Source of the DNA: Streptomyces sp. NRRL S-244
GTDB lineage: Bacteria > Actinomycetota > Actinomycetes > Streptomycetales > Streptomycetaceae
NCBI RefSeq assembly: GCF_000717915.1
Contig: NZ_JOCX01000019.1
Span: forward strand, 44,739-108,738
DNA length: 64,000 nt
Reading direction: 5' to 3'
The notes under the pieces were generated by a model. That model was not told the origin of the DNA. It searched no databases and was given only the letters and a program-made list of their open reading frames with translations. The first letter of the stretch is position 1. Each line of letters begins with the position of its first letter. The translations under genes were made by a program, and so were the position numbers. Positions 59,471-64,000 of this stretch are shown here, in pieces.

Positions 59471-59868
59471 CGACGCCTCCCTCACCACAGCTCACACGCG
59501 CCCGTACCGCCCGCACGGACAGTCCCTCCCCACGCTAACGCCGCCCCCTGACACGGGCCGGGAACCGGACAACGGCCTTTCCCGCCGGGGCCGTCGGAGT
59601 TCCCCACCCGCGCCACCGATTACCGGAACCGGAACGACGACGACATCGACCCCGCCGTCGACCTTTTCGGGCCCTACCGGGACATCTGATCGGAGAACAC
59701 GAAACCCCTGATCACAGCGGCCGATGGAGGACTTTCAGGCCGCTTTCGAGGCACTTCCCGCAGGCCCGCGAACTTAAGGCGGGGGGCCTTAAGCGGAATG
59801 GAAGGAGCTATGTAATCTGAGCGAGCTTTCAGCCCTGGCCAAGGGCTCACGGAAACATAGGGGGCTCG
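59471..59868. other. Intergenic region upstream of the secreted repeat protein
   Basis: 398 bases without an assigned gene. A stretch at 59617-59691 reads ATDYRNRNDDDIDPAVDLFG in one frame and ends in a stop, but has no start codon, so it may be a fragment. A-T content rises from 59760. Two hairpins are seen: CTTAAGGC-N5-GCCTTAAG at 59773-59793 and AGCCCT-N5-AGGGCT at 59831-59847. A TTAAGC/TGTAAT pair (59789, 59811) is a weak promoter candidate overlapping the first hairpin. Confidence 0.5.
59773..59793. repeat. Perfect inverted repeat upstream of surface-protein gene
   Basis: CTTAAGGC and GCCTTAAG, eight-base arms around GGGGG, 76 bases before the GTG start. A/T-rich arms in a GC-rich genome and overlap with the likely -35 region point to a protein-binding operator rather than a terminator. 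Confidence 0.6.
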
Positions 59869-61545
59869 GTGTCCTACCGCCGACTCGCAGCATCTGCGGC
59901 CGTCTTCGCAGCCGGCATTTCTCTCATACCGGGCATGGCCCACGCAGCCGGAGCGAACTCCGGCGATGCCCAGGGCATCAGCAAGCCCGACCTGGCCCAG
60001 GACGGCCTGAAGGACACCGCCAAGTTCTCCAGCCCCGCCGACCGGTCGACCCGGCAGAGCGCACCGGTCCCCACGGGCAAGCTCGCGGCCGCCCCCATGA
60101 CGGAGACCGCCGGCGCCGCCAACCCGACCCTCGCGGTCGGCCTGGACGCGTTCGCCGTCTCCGCGCACGCCGTCTATCTGGACAGCTCCGTCACCAGCGC
60201 GGCCACGCCGCTCGACATCAGCATCGCCTGGGGCGACGGGGCCACCACCGCCGCCTCGGCCTCCGGCACCCAGATCGTGAACTCCGAGCACACCTACGCG
60301 GAGCTCGGCACCTACACCGTCAAGGTCACCGTGACGGACAAGGCGGCCAACACCTCGGTCACCAACGAGGTGGCGGTCACGACCGCGGGCTCGGACTACA
60401 CCCCGTACGGCCCGACCCGTCTGCTGGACACCCGCAACGGCACCGGCGCCCCGAAGACCAAGGTGGCCGCGTACACCTCCGCGCACCTGAAGATCGGCGG
60501 GAACGGCGGCATCCCCGCCGGCGTCACCGCGGTGGTACTCAACGTCACCGTCACCGGCACCACCAGCGGCGGCCACGTCACCGCCTTCGCCGACGGCGAC
60601 GACCGCCCGAGCACCTCGAACGTCAACTTCGTCCCCGGCCAGACGGTCCCGAACCTGGTCATCGTGCCGGTCGGCCCGAACGGCTACGTCAACCTGTACA
60701 ACGGCGGCTGGGAGTCGGTCGACCTCATCGCCGACGTCACCGGCTACTTCACGCAGACGGCCTCCAGCGGCTACACCCCTCTGGCGCCGCAGCGGTTCGT
60801 CGACACCCGCAGCGGCACGGGCACCGCCAAGGGCCAGCTCGCCGGGTACGGGTCCTTCAGCACCCAGATCAGCGGCCTGGGCAAGGTGCCGGCCTCCGGC
60901 GTCACCGCCGTGGCGCTCAACGTGACCGTCACCAACCCGCGCAGCGACGGCCACCTGACCGTCTTCCCGAGCGGCCAGCAGGCCCCGACCGCGTCCAACG
61001 TGAACTTCACGACCGGCCAGACCATCGCCAACTCGGTGATCGTCCCGGTGGGCCCCGACGGCAAGATCAGCATCCGCAACGGCGGCTGGAACCCGGCCGA
61101 CGTCATCGTCGACGTCGTCGGCTACTACAGCCCGCAGAGCAAGGGCTCCTACCTGCCCTTCACCCCGGAGCGGATGCTCGACACCCGTGACCCCGAGAGC
61201 CCGGTCTACGGGCCGCTGGGCGGCCGCGACTACATCTACGTGCCGATGGGCGAGCCCGGCTCCGGTGTCACGGGCTTCGTGCTGAACGCCACGGTGACCA
61301 ACACCAAGGACAGCGGCTTCCTCGCGGTCTCCCCGGACCCGAACACGCTGGACGAGTACGACAACGACGCGGCGAGCCAGCCGACGCCGCCCACCTCCTC
61401 CACCCTGAACTGGACGACCGGCAAGACCGTCCCGAACCTGGTCCAGGCGAGCACCGGCGGCACCGGCATCGTCGACTTCTGGAACCAGAGCGACGGCGAC
61501 GCCGACCTCATCGTCGACGTCTTCGGGATGTACCAGGAGAACTGA
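59869..61545 (+). CDS. Secreted protein with PKD domain and three ~120-residue repeats
   Basis: 558-residue exported protein. Signal peptide at residues 1-27 (ends GMAHAAG). A PKD-like beta domain spans about 88-170 (IAWGDGATT, HTYAELGTYTVKVTVTD). Three repeats follow, starting at about 179, 303 and 425, each opening with a P-x-R-x-x-DTR motif (RLLDTRNGTG, RFVDTRSGTG, RMLDTRDPES) and ending with a hydrophobic D-V-x-G-Y/M-Y/F segment. The repeats occur in many actinobacterial extracellular proteins, probably as binding modules. No sortase motif or membrane anchor is seen. GTG start after AGGGGG. Confidence 0.88.
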   Translation: MSYRRLAASAAVFAAGISLIPGMAHAAGANSGDAQGISKPDLAQDGLKDTAKFSSPADRSTRQSAPVPTGKLAAAPMTETAGAANPTLAVGLDAFAVSAHAVYLDSSVTSAATPLDISIAWGDGATTAASASGTQIVNSEHTYAELGTYTVKVTVTDKAANTSVTNEVAVTTAGSDYTPYGPTRLLDTRNGTGAPKTKVAAYTSAHLKIGGNGGIPAGVTAVVLNVTVTGTTSGGHVTAFADGDDRPSTSNVNFVPGQTVPNLVIVPVGPNGYVNLYNGGWESVDLIADVTGYFTQTASSGYTPLAPQRFVDTRSGTGTAKGQLAGYGSFSTQISGLGKVPASGVTAVALNVTVTNPRSDGHLTVFPSGQQAPTASNVNFTTGQTIANSVIVPVGPDGKISIRNGGWNPADVIVDVVGYYSPQSKGSYLPFTPERMLDTRDPESPVYGPLGGRDYIYVPMGEPGSGVTGFVLNATVTNTKDSGFLAVSPDPNTLDEYDNDAASQPTPPTSSTLNWTTGKTVPNLVQASTGGTGIVDFWNQSDGDADLIVDVFGMYQEN

Positions 61546-61569
61546 CCCACCGCGGCCCCGCGCCGCTCG

Positions 61570-61612
61570 CAGCGCCCCGGAAACGGCCGTCCAGGCCGCC
61601 CCCGGGGCGCTG
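61570..61612 (+). terminator. Terminator of the secreted repeat protein gene
   Basis: Outer stem CAGCGCCCCGG/CCGGGGCGCTG (11 bp) with a second inner GGCC pairing, 25 bases after the stop and followed by TTCTG. Confidence 0.82.
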
Positions 61613-61671
61613 TTCTGCGTACGGGGCCTGCGGGTTAGCCTCAGCCACCGACTGGAGTGGGAGGAGCCGTG

Positions 61672-62943
61672 ATGAACGAAGAGGTTCGGCGGTCTGACGG
61701 GACCGCGGAGCGCGAACGCGGGCTTGGGCTTGGGCTTGGGCTTGGGCTTGGGCTTGAGAGTGATCGTGCGCGTGAGCGGTCCTACGACGTGGTGCTCTTC
61801 GGGGCGACAGGGTTCGTCGGGGCCCTCACCGCCGAGTACCTCGCCGCGCACGCCCCCGCCGACTGCCGGTGGGCCCTCGCGGGGCGCGACCTCGGGAAGC
61901 TGGAGCGGCTGCGCGAGCGGCTGACCCGGCTCCACCCCGGCTGCGCGTCGCTGCCCCTGCTGCGCGCGGACGCCTCCGACGCGCAGGCCCTACGGGAACT
62001 GGCCGCCTCCACCCGGGTCCTGGCCACGACCGTCGGACCGTACGTCCTCTACGGCGCGGAGCTGGTCGCGGCCTGCGCCGCGGCGGGTACGGACTACGTG
62101 GACCTCACCGGCGAGCCGGAGTTCGTGGACCGGACGTACGTCGAGCACGACACCCGGGCCCGGGAGACCGGCGCGCGGATCGTGCACGCCTGCGGCTTCG
62201 ACTCGATCCCGGCCGACCTCGGCGCGTACTTCACGGTGGGGCAGCTGCCCGAGGGCGTCCCGCTCCGCGTGGACGGGTTCATGCGCTCCAACGCGACCTT
62301 CTCCGGCGGGACCCTGGCCTCCGCCCTGACCGCCATGGGCCGCGGACCGCAGACCCTGGCCGCGGCGCAGGAGCGCCGGCTGCACGAGCCCCGGCTGCCG
62401 GGGCGCCGCGTACGGAGCCCCCTGGGCGCGCCGCGGTTCAGCCGGGAGACCGGCACCTGGGCGCTGCCGCTGCCGACGCTGGACCACCGGGTCGTGACCC
62501 GCTCGGCGGCCGCGCTGGAGCGGTACGGGCCGGACTTCCGCTACCGGCAGTACGCCTCGGTGAAGCACCTCCCGGTCGCCGTGGGCGGTGCGGCGGCGGT
62601 CGGCGGAGCGGTGGCCCTGGCGCAGCTCCCGGCGGCGCGGCGGTGGCTGATGAGCCGCTGGGAGGCGGGCCAGGGCCCGGACGCGGAGCGGCGGGCGCGC
62701 AGCTGGTTCACGGTCCGCTTCGTGGGCGAGGGCGGCGGCAGCCGGGTGTTCACCGAGGTCTCGGGCGGCGACCCGGGCTACGGGGAAACCGCCAAGATGC
62801 TGGCGGAGTCGGCGCTGTGCCTCGCGTACGACGCCCTGCCGGAGCGGGCGGGCCAGCTCACCACGGCGGTGGCGATGGGCGACGCGCTGCTGGACCGGCT
62901 CCAGAAGGCGGGGATCCGGTTCCGGGTGGCCTCGGCCCGCTGA
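61672..62943 (+). CDS. Saccharopine dehydrogenase family / trans-acting enoyl reductase-like protein
   Basis: 423-residue NAD(P)-binding oxidoreductase. The Rossmann motif LFGATGFVGALTAEYLAAH begins near residue 42; TTVGPYVLYGAELVAACAAAGTDYVDLTGE and CGFDSIPADLGAY are hallmarks shared with mycobacterial trans-acting enoyl reductases. A hydrophobic segment near residue 305 may touch the membrane. The ATG follows GGAGGAG by five bases. The N-terminus carries a (Gly-Leu)6 tract from a hexanucleotide repeat. Substrate unknown. Confidence 0.9.
   Translation: MNEEVRRSDGTAERERGLGLGLGLGLGLESDRARERSYDVVLFGATGFVGALTAEYLAAHAPADCRWALAGRDLGKLERLRERLTRLHPGCASLPLLRADASDAQALRELAASTRVLATTVGPYVLYGAELVAACAAAGTDYVDLTGEPEFVDRTYVEHDTRARETGARIVHACGFDSIPADLGAYFTVGQLPEGVPLRVDGFMRSNATFSGGTLASALTAMGRGPQTLAAAQERRLHEPRLPGRRVRSPLGAPRFSRETGTWALPLPTLDHRVVTRSAAALERYGPDFRYRQYASVKHLPVAVGGAAAVGGAVALAQLPAARRWLMSRWEAGQGPDAERRARSWFTVRFVGEGGGSRVFTEVSGGDPGYGETAKMLAESALCLAYDALPERAGQLTTAVAMGDALLDRLQKAGIRFRVASAR
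61721..61756 (+). repeat. GGCTTG hexanucleotide microsatellite (6 copies)
   Basis: Six perfect copies of GGCTTG encode alternating Gly-Leu with the rare leucine codon CTT, 17 codons after the start of the reductase gene. Perfect hexamer repeats of this length are unusual in GC-rich coding sequence. Gain or loss of units keeps the frame. Confidence 0.92.
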
Positions 62944-62962
62944 ACCGGCCGGTGGCCGGTGG

Positions 62963-63640
62963 TCAGGAGGCTTCGCGCAGGGCCCGCCGGCAGAGGGAGT
63001 CGGCGTGCCGGGTGGACTCGGGGATCCGGAAGCGCGGGCTCAGCGCGAGGGCGTGGGCGCAGGCGGTGTCCAGCGAGATCCGGTGGCCCACGGAGACGTA
63101 CACCGGCTTGATCCCGTCCTGCGTGCGCAGCGCCCGCCCGACGACGGCCCCGTCGGCCGCGACCAGCGGGGCCGCGGCGCCGCGCCGCTCCCCCGGCTCC
63201 TCGTACGTGAACGTGAAGGGGTTCTTCGCGACGCCCATGCTCGGCAGTCCGGTGACGACCCCGAGGTGGCAGGCGAGGCCGAAGCCGCGGGGGTGGGCGA
63301 GCCCGTAGCCGTCGCAGACGACCAGGTCGGGGGCGGCGGTGAGCGAGTCGAGCGCGGCCAGCACGGTGGGCAGCTCCCGGAAGGCCAGGAGCCCGGGCAC
63401 GTACGGGAAGCTGACGTGCCCGACGGCGGTCGCCTCCTCGACGACCTCCAGGGTGGCGGCGTCGAGGACGACGGCCGCGGCGGCGACCAGGTCGCGCTCG
63501 TCGTCGTAGGCGACGTCCACGCCCGCGACCAGCCCGCGACCGGGCGGCGGGCCGGCCTCGTCGAGCACCACGCTCTTACGCAGTTCGTCCTGTATCGCCC
63601 GGGCCTCGGCCTCATCGGCGGGGGTCTTCACACTTGTCAT
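62963..63640 (-). CDS. nfi: Endonuclease V (deoxyinosine 3' endonuclease)
   Basis: 225-residue DNA (or RNA) repair nuclease cutting near inosine. The catalytic aspartate in LVAGVDVAYDD, the wedge segment SFPYVPGLLAFRELP, VVCDGYGLAHPRGFGLA with the second Asp, and GVAKNPF are in family order. Length is usual. It is divergent from the YciI gene with 26 bases between starts. Confidence 0.95.
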   Translation of the reverse strand: MTSVKTPADEAEARAIQDELRKSVVLDEAGPPPGRGLVAGVDVAYDDERDLVAAAAVVLDAATLEVVEEATAVGHVSFPYVPGLLAFRELPTVLAALDSLTAAPDLVVCDGYGLAHPRGFGLACHLGVVTGLPSMGVAKNPFTFTYEEPGERRGAAAPLVAADGAVVGRALRTQDGIKPVYVSVGHRISLDTACAHALALSPRFRIPESTRHADSLCRRALREAS

Positions 63641-63666
63641 GATGGTGCGAGAGTAGCCTGGCGATC

Positions 63667-63966
63667 ATGTTCGTCATGGAGCTCACCTACACCGCGCCCA
63701 TCGAAGCCATCGAAGACGAGCTGGACGCCCACATCGCGTGGCTGGACGGCTATTACGCCTCGGGCGTCTTCCTCGCCTCGGGCCGCAAGGTCCCGCGCGA
63801 GGGCGGCATCATCCTGGCCGCAGGCGTCTCCCGCGCGGAAGTCGAGCGCATCGCGGCAGAGGACCCCTTCACCCTGGCGGGCGTCTGCGAGTACCGCATC
63901 ACGGAGTTCATCGCGACGAAGACGTCGTCGGACCTGGCGGCGGTACGGGAGAACGCGGGGGCGTAG
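63667..63966 (+). CDS. YciI family protein
   Basis: 99-residue small alpha/beta-barrel (ferredoxin-like) protein of the YCII family. It shows HIAWLDGYYASGVFLASGRKVP, GGIILAAGVS and AAEDPFTLAGV with the conserved DPF; the His and Asp are the suspected catalytic pair of this family. A TAGCCT box seven bases before the ATG and lack of a ribosome site suggest leaderless translation. It ends ten bases before the adapter sequence and is complete. Confidence 0.92.
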   Translation: MFVMELTYTAPIEAIEDELDAHIAWLDGYYASGVFLASGRKVPREGGIILAAGVSRAEVERIAAEDPFTLAGVCEYRITEFIATKTSSDLAAVRENAGA

Positions 63967-63976
63967 GGGGTGGGGC

Positions 63977-64000
63977 CTGTCTCTTATACACATCTCCGAG
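63977..64000. other. Nextera transposase adapter contamination at contig end
   Basis: CTGTCTCTTATACACATCT, the 19-base Tn5 mosaic end used in Nextera libraries, is followed by CCGAG, the start of the read-through adapter. These bases are not genomic. The minus-strand frame here begins MCIRDR, a known signature of this artefact in predicted proteins. Confidence 0.98.

Noticed and set aside
59617..59691. Acidic reading ATDYRNRNDDDIDPAVDLFG before the secreted repeat protein gene
   Set aside because: No start codon or ribosome site is available in frame, so no gene is called.
63637..63993. 118-codon minus-strand frame beginning MCIRDR
   Set aside because: Its start lies in the Nextera adapter and it runs antisense to the YciI gene.

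Overview
The window reads as a chromosomal segment of a Streptomyces or a close relative. Base composition is very GC-rich, GTG, TTG and even CTG start codons occur, adjacent genes are often coupled through ATGA, GTGA or TGATG overlaps, and the gene families (Cvn conservon, hopanoid operon, SCO6745-type protein, type VII-like small protein) are typical of that genus. The last 24 bases are not genomic. They match the Nextera transposase mosaic end plus adapter, so the right edge is an untrimmed contig end.

Layout. 1-3.7 kb: a truncated short-chain dehydrogenase and a divergent LysR regulator sharing an operator, tRNA-Pro(GGG) with its terminator, and a split transketolase behind a SoxR/MerR-type promoter. 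3.8-7.6 kb: a Cvn conservon (sensor ATPase, roadblock, DUF742, GTPase) ending in a GAF protein. 7.9-12.5 kb: a metallo-beta-lactamase-fold hydrolase, an SGNH hydrolase followed by a strong G-quadruplex tract, a LysM/M23 cell-wall hydrolase under a cyclic-di-AMP riboswitch, and a tyrosine phosphatase. 12.6-22.4 kb: the hopanoid operon hpnC-hpnD-(38-aa protein)-hpnE-polyprenyl synthase-shc-hpnG-hpnH-hpnO, all on the minus strand and mostly translationally coupled. 22.7-29.7 kb, same strand: a possible envelope-polymer or polar-lipid locus with two CDP-alcohol phosphotransferases, a glycerol-1-phosphate dehydrogenase-like enzyme, a nucleotidyltransferase, a family 2 glycosyltransferase and a TagGH-type ABC exporter. 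Isopentenyl diphosphate isomerase (idi) lies just beyond, which would supply precursor for hopanoids.

30.7-42.5 kb is a mixed set: anti-sigma-type ATPase, DUF308 membrane protein, crotonase-fold protein, DJ-1/PfpI protein, GlxA/AraC regulator, ABC-F ATPase, SDR, a membrane protein/ImmA-IrrE pair, Tex and an SCO6745-family protein. 42.5-47.6 kb holds secreted or surface functions (type VII-like small protein, M1 peptidase, DUF2236 oxygenase, sphingomyelinase-like phosphodiesterase) and a degenerate patch. 47.7-59.5 kb holds aspartate 4-decarboxylase, then a fatty-acid/acyl-CoA catabolic block: fadD with a divergent MerR regulator, and a five-gene operon (CoA transferase, F420-type oxidoreductase, acyl-CoA dehydrogenase, thiolase, FadB). 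59.9-64 kb holds a secreted repeat protein, a saccharopine-dehydrogenase-like reductase, endonuclease V and a YciI protein.

The most interesting candidates for new biology are the predicted glycerol-1-phosphate/CDP-alcohol export locus next to the hopanoid operon, the SoxR-like control of a leaderless transketolase, the coupled 38-aa protein inside the hopanoid operon, and the G-quadruplex tract. Functions are inferred from sequence motifs and recalled family knowledge; no database search was run.
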